In this document: one piece after another, positions 23,831-37,900 of the stretch
Layout of the letters: each line of letters starts with the position of its first letter
Position numbering within the stretch: position 1 is the first letter of the stretch
Translations under genes and position numbers: made by a program
Notes under the pieces: model-generated
Seen by the model: the letters and a program-made list of their open reading frames with translations, nothing else
Told to the model about the DNA's origin: nothing
The model's database searches: none
Assembly (NCBI GenBank): GCA_038380795.1
Contig: CM076274.1
Span: forward strand, 16,772,027 to 16,836,026
Length of the DNA: 64,000 nucleotides
Reading direction: 5' to 3'
Source of the DNA: Pyrocephalus nanus
Taxonomy: Eukaryota > Chordata > Aves > Passeriformes > Tyrannidae

Positions 23831-26800
23831 CTAAAAGTAGCTGAAATTATTTCAAGCCCTCCTGATTTGCATATGTATTCCATTTGAGAATCTACCAGAT
23901 CATATTATTGCTGTATAAAATACAGGCTTCCCTCCTCTATTCCACTAAAGCTGCTTCAAGCACAAAGAAACAAAAATAAGCAACACAGAACAGGAACTTG
24001 CTTATATTACTTCATAGTAATATAAGGCTACCTAATGAGCACATTTGAAAAGAGAGGTAACAAAAATATTTCAAGGGTAATTTGGGGGAGAAGTGCTTGT
24101 TTTTAGGAATTTACAGTTCAAGCATATTCAGGTGAAAAGAAGCCATTCAATATTCATGTTTTAATGAACTTATGGTGCTTTATTTACCCTACATTCTCAG
24201 TCTTTCCTTGGGTCAGACATTCTTTAAGCAGAAGAGATTGCAGCAGAGGTGCTGTAATCAGGTGTGTTAGGGAATATGCACCTGGCACAAGAGAGCCAAG
24301 CTTTCCAAAAGGTCCACATTGCAATTAGGCAGCATGATCTTCATGGGGTTTAAAAAAAAATACATTAAAACAACATTCTCAATTCATCTTTTTAGTACTT
24401 CCAGACCTGAAAATGTTTTTAGAGACTTTCAGTGCATTTTCACTTTCTGCACATCTCCATCAGGAAAGAACCAGGTTACATTTGAGGTCTCACTAATAAA
24501 TGAAGCCACAGTCATTCTACCCTACCATACTGCAATCCACATTCGCCTATAATTAATGTCACACCAGTATAAATCCAAGTAATATACCAGAGAATATCAT
24601 CCAGAAGCTCCAAAGGGAGCTTATTTCAAAGGCAGTAGTTTGATATACTGGAGTCACAGCATTTTGATGCAGCACAGTTTTAGTCAGCAGTTTAAGTCAA
24701 CCAATACCAGACATAATTATTTTATTACAATAGCCTTAGTTTGAACTACTTTTTTTACTTTAGTCACTTCTTATGCTTTCATAGCTCACCCTGAGGCTCT
24801 CCTGCATATATAAGGTCTCTTTAAAGACAAAATATATCTAAGGGTTGGGTTACAGCAGCTCCCACACTGACACTGTTTAATAGCTATGCTGAACCTGTCC
24901 AGTACAGGCAAGTGATCCATGGAAAAATACAAACAGTGCTTATACACAAGAGATACCAAAGAGCACATTCAGTTGCCCTGCTTATTTAAATATGAAAACT
25001 TAATTTGCAGCAGATATTACAAAAGGTTTGCAGAGAAGAACAATCATTAGTCACTGATGAAGTATTTCCAGACCTGCTTGGTTCATATTCCATGCCCAAG
25101 GCTGACACACTGTGCTGAAAGTTTTCAGCTTTCTCTTTTCTTCCTTTACAGTCTCATCTCCACAGCACTTTGCCCAAGGCTACCATCGTTCTCCTTGCTG
25201 GGTCTTTGTCTTAGATCTGGGGAGAGGAGGCAGTGGGGCAAAATAAGGAAAAAGCCTCAACTTTTATGAATTTATTTATTAATTTTTATAGGAATTCCAC
25301 AGTGTGGAATAAGACAGCATGAAGCCTGCTCAGGTTCAGATCTCTCTGGACCTCACAGAGGGTCTGGAGAACCTAATGCTTCCCCACTCTTACCTTGCAA
25401 CTCCCACACAGGCATGGTCAGAGCTCCCAGGAGGACACACCTGGCAGCTGAGGAGGAGGAAATTCAAAGGAAAAGAGAGGCCATTGGGATATGAAGGCAT
25501 TCATTAGCTGAGGCAGGAGCAGCAAGGGATCAGGAGGCCAAGTGCACCAGTGTGTGCTTGGACTAGAATATCTGAAGTCAGCCAGGAACAACCCACCTGC
25601 CCTTTCCCCAGGCAGAACCTCTCTACCCACACAACAGACACAGGGGATGCTCAGCACAGCACAGTTCTGTTTTCCCAGCACTGAACTCCTTCAGGTCTGC
25701 CAATTCCTGCAGGGAATGCACCACTCCTCAATCTGGCAATTTTAAAGTAAAAGACGTCTTCTTGTAGCAGAACTTTTTATACCATTTGGCCAGCTGTTTC
25801 AAAAGCAAGAGCAAAACATGAATGCAGTTCCCCCCCTGCCTTGCCAAAGGCTCCTGCAGGTAAAACTAACAGAATCCTACGACAAGAACAGAATCTCCAG
25901 TGAGAACTGAGGACAAGCTGTGCTTCCTCAAGAGGAAGGCATATATAGCACAGGTCAGATCTTTGATTCCTCCTCTTTCAGCTGTAATCCCAAAGCTGGA
26001 TGTTCATTTATCTGCTCAGTGTCAGAGAAATAAGAATTTATCTCTCCTGCCACTCCAAGGGACTGCTGAAAAAACCAAAAACAAGTCAACCCTGGGACAC
26101 CAGGCAGCCTGTTCATATCCCCCCACACCTGGCAGAGGAGCTGGTTTGTAGCCTTTGTCACCCTGAGCATTATTTAGGCAGCAGACTGTACTCCCCAGTG
26201 GGGTTCTGCACTGAAAGCAGCCCCAGAAGGGTTAGCAGGATGCTTCTGATCTGCAACATTTTTCACAAAAAAAAAGGCATTTTGATGCTGTGGAGGTTCT
26301 CTTCCTCTATAATGAGCAATCCAGGATGCCAGTCAGCCCCAGGAGTACTGTCTGTCCTACAGGCAGGAGACTGTAGCAACTCTAAAACAGGGATTTCAAA
26401 GAGGCTTTTTGCAAATGCTTTGCATCTGTTTCTAAGAATACCCAAAGGCAACTCGCCAAATGTACAGCCCAATCAGAATACACCCAAATAGTGCTGGAAA
26501 AGAAAGCACAGCAGAGAAACCACTTGTAATTTTGTGTTAAATGATTTAGTTATTCAGGGTTGGTCTCCTTACTGTATGTGTCCTCCTCTTTAAGTAAGTC
26601 AGTCAGCTCTTGGAAAGCTAAAGGTTAGCAGAATAAAGTATTTTAATTTATCTATAATTCAGATTTTGAATTTACAGTCAGCCTAAGCTCGCCTTTATCT
26701 CTGCACCTTGTTTGTGAGAGGTGAAACAAGTCACTCAGGGAACAGCGTTTCAGGAAAAGCTCATTTATTTGTTTGTTTGTTTTCATTCTGTCAAGCCCTG

Positions 26801-27931
26801 TGAATCACAACAAAATCCTGAATGAAACCACTGTGGGGATTGAGCTAGCTCAGGTTTTTTTAGCTCTCTCACTCCAAAAGAAGAGTTTGATCTACAGAGA
26901 AAGCACAGAGAAGAAAGGAGGCAGGTAAAACCTAGGGAAGTAAAACTTGGCTAATTGAGCTATGCCATGTTCAGAGCCAAGCTAATGCTACCAGTTGATA
27001 CCAGTGTAATCCCAGCATAAGAAGCCCACTGACCAAACAGAAGAGATAAACACACAGCCACGGTTTCCAAGGGTGCTAAACTCCCCAGTTGTTTCCCCCT
27101 TCTACGAGGGACTCTCCGTGTTCAGCAGCTTTGAGGGCTGGCTCACAGCATTGTATATGAAGTTAGCTGGGGGGCAAACACAAATCAAAAAATCCCCCTA
27201 AGAACGTTCACAAAGTTAATTGGTGTAATCTGTTCAAGTGGGAAAGGCCTAGGGAGAAAAAAGCAAAACCTGGAACTTGAGAAGAGAAAGAACATGAAGT
27301 GAAGGAGGATTGGGAGAGTGGGTCAGTAAGTATAATTCTTGCTGAATTTGTATGTTGTAGAAGTATAAAACCCTTCCTCATAATAAACATGTACCAGCTG
27401 TAGATTACTGAGCTATTTGTGCATTAGCACTAGTTAAAAGCTGAAATTCTTGAAGCCTATGGATGCAGCTGGGAGCTCAAAAGGAATTATGTCAGAACCT
27501 CTTTTCCTTTGTGTGAAGCATTATTTGTTCTCCTGAACCTTTTAAACTTCCCAACACACACACAGGCTGAGTTTTGGGATGGTGGAAATGGACTCGAACT
27601 TTCAGAATTCAGACTGTCTGTTCTAGAATAAAACTGAAGATCTCAGAAATTCAGGATCCTTTTCCAGGCATCTTGAAATCTTAAATAAAAATAATTTGCA
27701 GAAATGAGTGAACAAACCATTCGTCATATAAAGCAGATAGAAGAAAAACCAAACATGCAATACAACACAAACACATCAACAAGAATGAAATATAAATTCC
27801 AGTCTTTTCACAACTTTAATTTCAGGGAAAAAGAAAAGGACGATATATGCAAATTAAGAAGTTTCAAGAAGAAAATGAATCACCCAGTGCCCTACTGAAA
27901 TGCTAATGTGTTATTCTGTCACTTAACTACC
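23831..27931. other. Noncoding DNA, no gene seen
   Basis: Mostly unique sequence. A GC-richer part (25300-25720) holds frames open on both strands, and a 163-codon plus frame (26000-26491) has no recognisable domain. I see no splice-supported exon or clear transposon. Confidence 0.5.
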
Positions 27932-27956
27932 AAAAAAAAAAAAAAAAAAAAAAAAA
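27932..27956 (+). repeat. A25 homopolymer
   Basis: Twenty-five uninterrupted A with unrelated unique flanks. No retroelement body or target-site duplication was recognised. Confidence 0.95.
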
Positions 27957-30900
27957 GGCAGCATTTGAAGGTGCCTAGGCTTAGCATACCTGAGTTATTT
28001 TTGTCAAAGCAGAACAACCAGAGCACAGAGCAATCACGTTGCAGCCACCACCCTGCTGAACACTTTTGGGAGAACACATCAACAGTGCCAGCTGCTGCCT
28101 GATGCAGGTGAGAAGTCAGTAAAAAGGCTTTTGAACCTTATGGGGGAAGAAGTGAAATGCATGGACCTCTACAAAATCAAGGGAAAGACTCGACATTTAC
28201 ATATAAAAGGGGAAGGAAAGATCCCTAGAGATAATTTTTCTCTCCTTTGTGAAATAGGTGCAGTGGCACCAAAAGACACTAGCATTATCCAACACATGAG
28301 AGTGACTGGAACTAAACCAACCACTGCACAGAAGGAAATGCATTAGTGGGAGATGTGTGGGTGGTCAATTCTTCAACAAAATGAACTCTGAAAAAAATAA
28401 AAGTTAAAAGCCTTCTTTTAGAAAAATTAAAAACACAGTATAGGCAATTTTTTCCCCACAGTCACAAATATTCCTGTGTCTCTCCTGTCACATCTCCCAT
28501 TTATGAAACTGTGAGCTGGAACTTCAATTATACTTCAGTTCCACACAGTACTATCTTATCAGTAATAAGCATAAACAGGTGTTTGTTCCAGGATACAGTT
28601 CACATTCAAGTGCTGTTCTGTATCTGATATTACAGACAGACTTGAAACCAGAAAGTCAAAATGGAGAAAAGAAGACGAACAATCTCCTTCAAAAAATTAA
28701 GGGAATACTAATGTATTCATTCTATCTTGTCTTTTGCAAATATGAAGTCGTGACCAAAATCAGTTCATCCTTCTTTGCAGCTCTAACCTAATAATTTATT
28801 TCTGCCTTGCTACAGATCTGGAAGTACTAAAAGCAACCAAGACTGAATATTACCATGCTGCTGACAGAGATTACCCACACTTAAAAGGGGCTTGATACCA
28901 AATTGTCAGTTCAAGCTGTCTGGATAGATTTTAAGGTACAATTTCAGTAGATGCACTGTCAGAAAAATTTACTTTAGATAAGACTGAAGGTAGTTTGGAT
29001 TTTGCTGTTAGCTATCATCTTATTAGGAAATCACTGAAATAAAGGCTTAAGTCTAACTTGGGGTCTACATCCAGACTTATTAGGTGAGTACCATATAATC
29101 CCCATGAAGCTATTTTCTCTCCTCCTGATTCCACTGAATTACTTAAACTTCATTAAAAAGTTGCCATTAAACCAACACATTCAAGTGAGGCAAATCAGAA
29201 ATGGTTTAGCAGAGAAACAGCTTGGATAGACAGCAGAGGAATCAGATTGGAAAACTAGAGGGGTTTATAACGAAACAAAACCAGGTATTTCTGTCATTAT
29301 ATTTCTAGCATCATTAAAATTCAGAGTGACTAGTGAAAAAAGCATACATGGAAACCGTCAGAAGTGCTAGATCCAATCTAGCTATGAGGAAAAGGAACAG
29401 AGTACTCACCCCTAGGCGGTTTTTCTAATCTAAGTCTTTGAAAATTTATTTGAAACTGTGACTGGATACTCCCAGGAAATAGGACTCTATTGTTCCACAG
29501 ATGAAGATAAGATAGGGAGGCTCAAATGAAAATCTGGTTTTACCATAACCCACAGATGAGAAGGCATAAGCAGGGGGATAAAACCAGTAAGAAATACTTT
29601 TCAAATTCTCCTTTCAGATGAGATCCTCTCATATTTTGCAGCTCAGAACCACTGAGTGGACAATCTGCTACATTTTCCTTTTTCAAATAAACTTATCCCA
29701 AAACAATTGCTGTGACTATGATGCCCACACAAAGTATAAAGCAAGAGACCAAATCCATCAGAGGAGATACAAATGGTCATAAGGGAATGGAAAGAGGCAC
29801 CAAGAAACATTGAGAAACACAAGACATTTGAGATACCTTTCAAACTTAAACCACTTTCCTTTAGCTGGAACAGGCTCCAAAGGTGCTGGCAAATCTTACT
29901 GTCTCAACTTCAAATGGCTTGGGGAGGGCAAGTAACTTTTTCCCTCCAAGAATTATGGAGCAGCTAAAAATACACCCATATGGACTGAGATATGTACACT
30001 AATATAAGGTAAGAATAATACATATTGAAAAATACAGGCTAGTATTTTAGTGTTTATAGGAAGGCAAAATTAATTGCTCTGCAGCATTAGTTGTCTTGAA
30101 AGCAACTGAAGTAAATAAAAATATAAATTGATATCACCTTTTTTTAGCCTGGATTGTGTTTATTTCCTCAGATAGTATCCAGCATTTTGAGTCTTCCCAA
30201 GACCATCATTTCCTAAGCAAAAGATGCAGGAGTACTTCAGTAGACTTATACAGAACCCTCTAAAAGGCAGGGGACATCCCCTGAGGGAGTTCTTCAATGC
30301 TGAGAGCCCTCCCCTGATCAGGTGAGTGGCTGCATATTCTGAGTTACCCTTTTGAAACCCTGGGAATTCCTCAATCAGTAAGGTAGTATCAATTCCATTT
30401 GACATCGTGGATCTGTATTCAGATGTCGGTGGAGCTTTAATTGGTTTAACTGGTTTATAAAATAAATCTCATTTGGTTGTACTGTTTGTCTCAGTTTCAC
30501 AATATTCTGCAACGAGGAGATAACTAAAGCCTCTACTCACTCCAGTTCTCTCAGTATCTCAGGCTTCTATTTTATCCATCTCTCTATTCCCTTGAGCCCT
30601 GGATTGCTTTTTCTGTATATTTTTATGTGGGCCAGCATTATCCAGCAATTACACACTCAGGGCTGAGTTTGTAAGTCAGAATGGAAGATAACTTCTGAAG
30701 AAGCACAAGAAGTTTGATTTCATTCTCAGGAGTCACATTCATATGCGATTTGTTTGGCCTGGGAAACATGGGAATGTATTTTTGCATGCGTGGCATCATG
30801 AATAATGATGTTATTTCAGGGTATTTCAGTTATTTCAGTGTTTTCTACCAAGAAAAGTAGAACCCTCTGTCTACAACAGAACACCACTGCAGAAGTGAGA

Positions 30901-32999
30901 TCTCAAAACTAATGGAAGAAAGAGCTCTTGTTCTCTTGCTTCTTACAAGCTCTAGCTCACAATTCAAGGAACCTTAACGTGACCAGGGAAAAAAAAAAAT
31001 CAGGAATAATAGTCATGCAAGTTTGAAAGGATCAGATGAATAAAAAGAATAATTTAAAAAAAAATCACAACTGCTTTCAGTCAGTTTGTTTTTCAAATGT
31101 TAAAATGGTGCTGCAGTGCTTACAGTGGTAGGTACAAGGACGCATACAGAGCATCTCTTTTACAGAAAGTTAAATTCAACAGAACATTAGTAAAGACATC
31201 TCCATAAATATTACAAATGCAAAGATATAGTCATTTTCCTAACTACAGGATTTATAACAACAAAAAATCCATTGTCAATGGCTGCCTTTAAATTGAGCAC
31301 AAAATATATACAACAATTGTCTCTTACAGTAACTTTTCCTTTTTTATAGTTCTATTTCTACTGTATTCTCTGGAGAAATGAGAAGAAGCCTTGAGATCCT
31401 GATTGTGAAGAGAAATTCTGCTTGCACTTTAACTAGGCCATCCCCTTGTTCCTCCCTACATCAAAATTTTATTTGATATTGTGGATAAACATGCAGAAAT
31501 ACAGATTAGAGAAGGAAAGAAAAGAAAGTAGGGTAGATTAACCTAATACAACACTGCCAAAAACATCAATAAAGATAGTCAGTGCTTTTATAAAACAAAC
31601 AAGAGGAGATTTGTGTATCCTCAGAGACTTCTGTACCAAGAAGAGTCTCTGGCAGAAAAGGATTTCAGAACCATGCCTTGCACTTAATTATGCACAAGCT
31701 GAGGATTTTGTCATGATAAACTAAGTTGAGCTTGCAACAAATAACAGACCTATCAGTTGTAGCTCTTGATAAAAGAGAGGAATGAAAAGGAGTGAGGGGA
31801 TTTATTAAACAGTGAACAGACAATAACAGATTATTACAAACAATAAACAAAGACCTGAGTATTTAACAATAGAACATCCTGCAACCACTTCTGCCACTGG
31901 CCTTCAGAACACCACAGGTTCTGCCCCTCAGGTTTCTTCCTCATCTCGTGGATTTTCCAAAGCTAAGCAGTAACTGCTTATCTCTCAGTTTAATAGAAAT
32001 AGTAAGAAGTTAACACTTAAAATTCCCTTTTATATATTCCTTTGATCCTTTCTCTTCTTAGAGTGGTGGTGAAAAATTAAGACTTAATATAAAATTGCAG
32101 AGCTACTGCCTCCTTCAGATGAGCAAGAAAACAGATAAAATACTGTCTTTTCTTACTTATTGAAGAATTACCAAATATTCCCACTAGATATTCAGTGTTT
32201 AAAAATCCCAGGAAAACAGCTTATTCTGATAAATCTTTATAATTCTCCATGAAAACACAATATTGTAAAACATTAATACTTCAGTAAAGTAAAAGGCCAT
32301 AAGTTGCAGCACAGAAAGTTTCAGTCAGATACAGGGGAAAACTCTTCTCAAATCAAACTCGAGGTTATTTGGTCAGATCCTTGAACAGTCTCAGGTTAAT
32401 TTGAAATAAACACAGATTTGAATGAGCTGGCCTCCAGAAGTCCATCCATAATGAATTATTCCACAATTCTGTGACCAGAAAACAAGAGCAAATCATGGGA
32501 ATCAAATTAAACATAGCTATTCAAGGTAGGAAAAAGTATGGCCAAAATCTAAGAGTGACATCAAAATTCAATATATTTCAAGTACTTACTGGGGTTTTTT
32601 TAATCATGTTTTTATTCTAGAATATTTGTTTTCTTCTTGATCTAGTCTTTGAGTAGCCACAGATAGATCAAATTTAATGGAGTGACCAAAAAAAAAACCA
32701 AACCAAAAACACCTAAAATTCAGTGTTTAAAAATCCACCTCACCATTGTCTATCTCAGCACAGCAGTGGCAAGGGTGCAGCTCTTTGTACTGGATATCAT
32801 TGCCTTAGGATGCTCAGAGCAGTGGAGTATTCTACAAGATCAAAGATCTGCTTAAATGCCCCTTCTCACCAACGCCAGGGAAAGTGTAACATTCCAGTGA
32901 CTTCCCCTAAATGCGGGTTAAGAGTGCCCACTCAACCACAATTACACAGTAATTTCTAAAATAAAGACTATGACAATTGCATTATGTGGAATCTGTTCC
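27957..32999. other. Noncoding DNA, no gene seen
   Basis: Unique AT-rich sequence with no frame above about 85 codons. A TTATTTCAG-type unit repeats imperfectly at about 30811-30838, and an A/C-rich patch of the form A9-CC-AAACC occurs near 32688-32712. Confidence 0.55.
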
Positions 33000-33230
33000 T
33001 GTTTTGTGAAGTGTGACTTATCAACATGCAGAATTAAGGCGTGATGTGCGTGACTCATCCCTACTCTGCCTCTCTCCCCTGTGGAATAGTTAAACCCCTT
33101 GATAGTTCTCTGATTTGATAAATCCTCCCTTGATGTGATAAATCACACCAGATCAAAGAAATGATGGGCATCATCTTGCTGCTGATTTAAAAAGAACCTC
33201 ATTTATGGTACCTTCCGTTTGGTAATTTTT
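33000..33230. promoter_or_regulatory. Candidate conserved regulatory block
   Basis: Dense motifs suggest an enhancer-like element: an AP-1 site TGACTCA near 33050, two exact copies of TGATAAATC (33116-33124 and 33136-33144, GATA-like), a TCF/LEF-type AGATCAAAG (33150-33158), and the inverted repeat ATGATG-GG-CATCAT (33161-33174). The exact 9-mer duplication 20 bp apart, about two helical turns, is the best single argument. Function is inferred; nothing shows conservation directly. Confidence 0.25.
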
Positions 33231-36200
33231 TTAGAGAGAGATGAATTTAAGGAAAGAAATAACTTTTAACCAATTCATTTCATGGTAATACTTTAAGGCA
33301 ATTGAACAAGATGTTGGTTTGGAAAGTCTGTGGTGGTATTACAAACTCAGAATATTGTCAGATTAAGGGTAAGAGGCAAACCTGGCTAATCTGGCAGGCA
33401 TGCATACTCAAATTTAATATCCAACCCTCCTACCCTGCTTTTTGAAATTACAACAGGCAGGAGCTGAGAAAGCACCCATGGACACTGCACAGAGCATGTT
33501 GTGCTTTAGGCTACTTTGAAAGAGTTTGAAGACTGTGAGAATGCAGACATGAAAACAGCCAGCCTTGCCACAGAAAACCCAGACAAGAAAGTACTTCCAG
33601 CTGCACGTGATGAATCCTGAAGTCCTGCAGAAAATTTGGGGCCAAAGAAATCACAGAATACTGACAGCAGGTCAGTATTCTCTACCTCAACCATTAATTA
33701 ACTGCCTCAAGTACATAAAAAGGTTTTGAATTTTCAGATGAGGAAGATCTGAAGATTTGCACTGATGGGATTGCAGTCTCAGCATAACCTCTCTTGAAAG
33801 ATTTCCCTGTTACGAACAGTTACACTGTGGAATGTGTCCCTGCCAGCTGTGCTGGCTTCCAGGGTCCCAGCACTCACAGTGAGTCAGGCAGCTCCAGGTC
33901 ATCCCATTTCACAGACACCTGCTCTTCAAGGTCACCCCTGGACGAATGGAGAAGCATCTCCAGCAAGCTAGAAAACCATTAGCACCAGCAGATACAAAAA
34001 TGTGAAATAAATGGTGCAGATCAGCTGGTTCCACCAAGCACACACATGCAGACATCTCTATCAGGGAAGTGGGCCACTGAAGACATTCTTTCAGAACAGA
34101 GCAGACTGTATTCTTAAAAAGCTTCTGCAAGTGAAGCCCCTTGAAAAATTAACCATTCCAAATTTAGAATTTGCTTAGAAGTCTGACTTAAAGGTTTTTT
34201 TGAACAAAACCAACCTTGTTGCATGTTAATTGCCAGGCTTCTCAACTTCAAAGGTATGTGCACATTTGTTATCTTCACAAATATGATCATAAAGACTCAT
34301 TTTGTTGTTGTTCTTCAAAACAGTTTTTAAACATGACTAAATACATGTCCAATGGCATTAAAATCTTCAAAAAATGAAATTAATTAGGACTTTTCCCTTT
34401 CATAATCTGTGCAGATAACACTCGGCAATAAACAAACCAGCCAGTACTGAAGGCAGAACTCCTGAATACATAGGTTTGGGGTATTTTTCCCCATTCTACT
34501 ATTAAAAGACAATTACCCTAAAGGCAACAAATCCTGATACTAAAAGTATACTGTTCACTTATTTGAGCTTATTGTATTTTCCAGCAACTTCGAAACTTAA
34601 TAATGATGACTTCAATCTTTATTTACATTCAAACACATCCTGTGCTTCCAAGTTCAATGGTCCTTTTTTTCACATCCTCAAAAGGACAAACTAAACCAAT
34701 TTACCAAAACTGGAATTAAGAGATGGTTTCATACAATCACTTTTATCATGGAATACAAAGCCAATTTCTCCAAATACATTTTTATGTCAAGACCTCAAGG
34801 GATTCCTTTCAGATTTTATGTATAGCCAGATTTCACATAACCTGCTAAGCCAAAAAATTCAAATTATCATCTCTGAGACTAGTTAGATCTGAGCCTCTCA
34901 GTTTTAGGTGCTGCACAAAGATACCATGAAAGGCAGGCAGCACAGCTCTCATCTTCAGAACAGCTTTTAATTGATTGATTTGTCCTTGCGTTTCAAAAGC
35001 TGCTCTTCTAAATTTTTCTATTGTAAAGCACTTCTACAGAACATATAAAAGTGAAAAGATGACAACTGCAGAATGCCTGAAAAATGAGCTCTCCCTAGGA
35101 GTTTCCTTTCAGGTTCATGATTTGCTGGGGTGGTTGAGTAGGAAAACAACCATGTAACACTGGGAATATCTCAGTCTCTCTTAACCCAGCACGGGTAACC
35201 TTAAGTTCACTCAGACTGCAGTTTTTTTTGTTCTGGCTGTATTGGATTTGGCATGTGAAGAGGCAAAGGGTTTTTCAGGGAGTTGGCCCTGTGGTCTTCC
35301 TTGTTTTCTTCCATTGGTAATAAACCATGCTTTATATTTTAAAATTTAGTAGATTGCTTCAGGGAACAAACAGTTCCTGAGCAGTGGAACTAATGAAGCC
35401 TCATTTCCAACAGATCCGAGTCTCTTGACTGATTGCCTTTTTAAACTGAATTATACCCGATTTTTCCTGACACTTTCTATAGTATTTTCATGGAAACATA
35501 TGAGCTGCCAACCTCAGCTATATAAATAAGGTGACAGCATCAAAAATTATTAGGGGAAAGACCTGAAAACATTCATAGTGTGTCTCTCTGTCAAGTATGT
35601 TGGAAATCCATCATGGGGCCAGGCAGTCCAGAGATCTCCTTCTATTTGTGCTGCACTCCTGAATTTTTAAAGCATGCCTTTCGTGACAGCACTATAAGGA
35701 ATACCACATATTTTTGCCAAGATACAGCACTTAGTTCCATAGCCAAACACCTCAGGATAGTTTTGAGTCCTGGGAGAGGCTGAAGAAAACAAGACACACT
35801 CTCAGGGGGCTGTTACCTCCTTTCACTTAGAAGGTTCTTCCCTGCAGGCCTGAGACCCTGGGGACATCACCAGGCAGGCTGCAATTCCAAAGGGACTCTT
35901 GGAAGTTGTGCAGACTTCTCTGAGCTTCACTGGCTGCTGGAATGAACTCTCAGCTGATTTCCACTGCAAGCCTTGCTCAGCTGCCCCAGACTAACCCTCA
36001 AGTCCCGACCTGGGCAGGTTTTACAAGCTCTTCTGAGAGTGCTCCATCCACAGACTCAGCAGTCCACAGGCTGATTTTCAGATCAGATGTCCTTGAGATG
36101 TCAGCAAACCTCCTCCTCAAGAACTGTACCCCCTCCTGACTGCTTGTGCATTTCATCAACTCCTGTGTACTCCTCCCCTCTCTCTCCCCTTCTACACAGC

Positions 36201-37900
36201 TCTATTTTTACTGTCCTTTCTCAGATTCAGTTAGTCCAATTACACTGCCTTAGTACACACCTAAATCAAGTCACAGAACTAAAGCCTTTTCTTCTATCGT
36301 GCTTCACCAGACATACGTGGTATATCCATACCATCAGCTTTCCACAAGACCATGTGTTGACCACCAATTCTTTTTTTCCTGTTTCTCCCACCACTCATTT
36401 GTCAATTCTACTATATGCTCTTAATTCCTTTAAATTGCCTTCGGTTTATCTAGCCTGCTTTCCAATTTCAGTTCATCCATCCCCTCACTGCTGTTTATGT
36501 TTTCCATCAACAGTTCTTTACTACTGTATTTCTGCTTCAGAGCACTCACTACATGGAATTTATCAAAACCAAATGATAGGTGTCATCTCAAAATATCTCC
36601 TATTGCCATTTGCAAGAATCTAGAGGCAGAAGTACTAAAATCTTGGGAAACAGTTTCCTTTCCATATAGATTACAATATAAAATTTCAGTGCAAAGCCTG
36701 CTGACCTCTTTTACACTTGAAAAATTGCTCAATCCTGTCACGATTTCAAAATACTCTCAAAATATCCCTTCTCAGGGACATTTTCAATGATTTTTCAGGT
36801 ATTTCAAGTGAAAAGGGATACAAAATTTTCTCCAATTCTGCACTAAGAACATTTTATGTCAGAGATTCATTTCCAAGCTGATACAAGAGCAAAGGGCTGG
36901 CTTGGTCTCCCACATAAACTTATGCACAAAAAGTCTGTTTATCTTACCTCAAGCAACTGCATGATCACCTGCCCTTTATCTTGTGTTTTCAAGACACTCC
37001 GTTTTGAAAAACACAAACAAAATATACCTGATCTGAAGTATTTTCTGGCAGTCTGGTTCCTCTAGTCAACTTTCAATTTCTCTGTTCCTCTAGATCTATT
37101 TTAGCAATGTTTTGATAAACTTTATTTCCTCCATATTGTTTCAAGCTGCTCAACTGCTTGAACAAAACCAGGCTCAGTGTGCCAATGCCACCCCCAAGAC
37201 TTCTATTTCTCAGTACACAACACTCTCCCTTTTCTCTTTCTGTAAAACCTGATTTCTCTTTCTATTTTTTGAAGCCAAATCTAACATCTGACATCCACTC
37301 ATAACCCTTACGGATTTAGAACAGGAGAGAGCACTGCTGCAGCAGAGCAACCTTCATGACCTCTCTGTACTTCACTTGTATCTGATTAGTAAGATCTGCC
37401 ATAACAATTGTTTGCTTCAATATTTGCTGGGCAGTTCATACATCTCACAGGGCAAAGTACCATTTTACTGACTGCTGATGTCTGATTGTACTTAGGTTCA
37501 AATCCTCACTGATGAATTTTCTTAACTACAAATTCCCCTTTTTAAAATCCTCCTTTTAAAAATCAAACAACAAAAGTTCAAGGCAAAAATCAATGGAGAT
37601 AGACATATATATATCACTGAAGTCAAGCATGTCTTATTTTCTAAGCCAAAAATTATCATGCTTCTCCAAGGAAGACATAGGAAAGATCAACACCTGTTTT
37701 TCAGTGCTATAAGCAACTAAACTGCTAAAAGTACCTCAATACACTCAGCAGTAATTGCTCATGGAGCAGATTAAATTGAGCTTATACAGTGGTAAGAATT
37801 GGTGTGGGAGGAAAAGAAGCTCTTCTGCAGATATTCTGACAAACTCTCATTACAAAACAGAAAACTACCGGAGTGGGTAAGATGAAATGTTATTTTGGAA
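33231..37900. other. Noncoding DNA with a pyrimidine-rich tract
   Basis: No supported gene. At about 36120-36560 the plus strand is pyrimidine-rich, producing the longest open frame of the window (36087-36623, 178 codons), which is Ser/Leu/Pro/His-rich and has no domain. GC content is slightly raised at 35780-36080. A tRNA-type B-box match, GGTTCAAATCC, lies at 37495-37505 without a matching tRNA body. Confidence 0.5.

Noticed and set aside
24541..24600. CACACCAGTATAAATCCAAG, like an old amniote repeat (ACACCAGTGTAAATC type)
   Set aside because: Match limited to about 20 bp.
26000..26491. 163-codon plus-strand open frame overlapping frames on the minus strand
   Set aside because: Several frames are open at once in a stop-poor, GC-richer stretch, and the peptide resembles nothing known.
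29490..29535. ACAGATGAAGATAAGATAGGGAGG, like reverse MIR
   Set aside because: Too short and too diverged to separate from chance.
37495..37505. GGTTCAAATCC, a perfect tRNA B-box match
   Set aside because: No A-box at a suitable distance and no cloverleaf could be drawn; may be a MIR scrap or chance.
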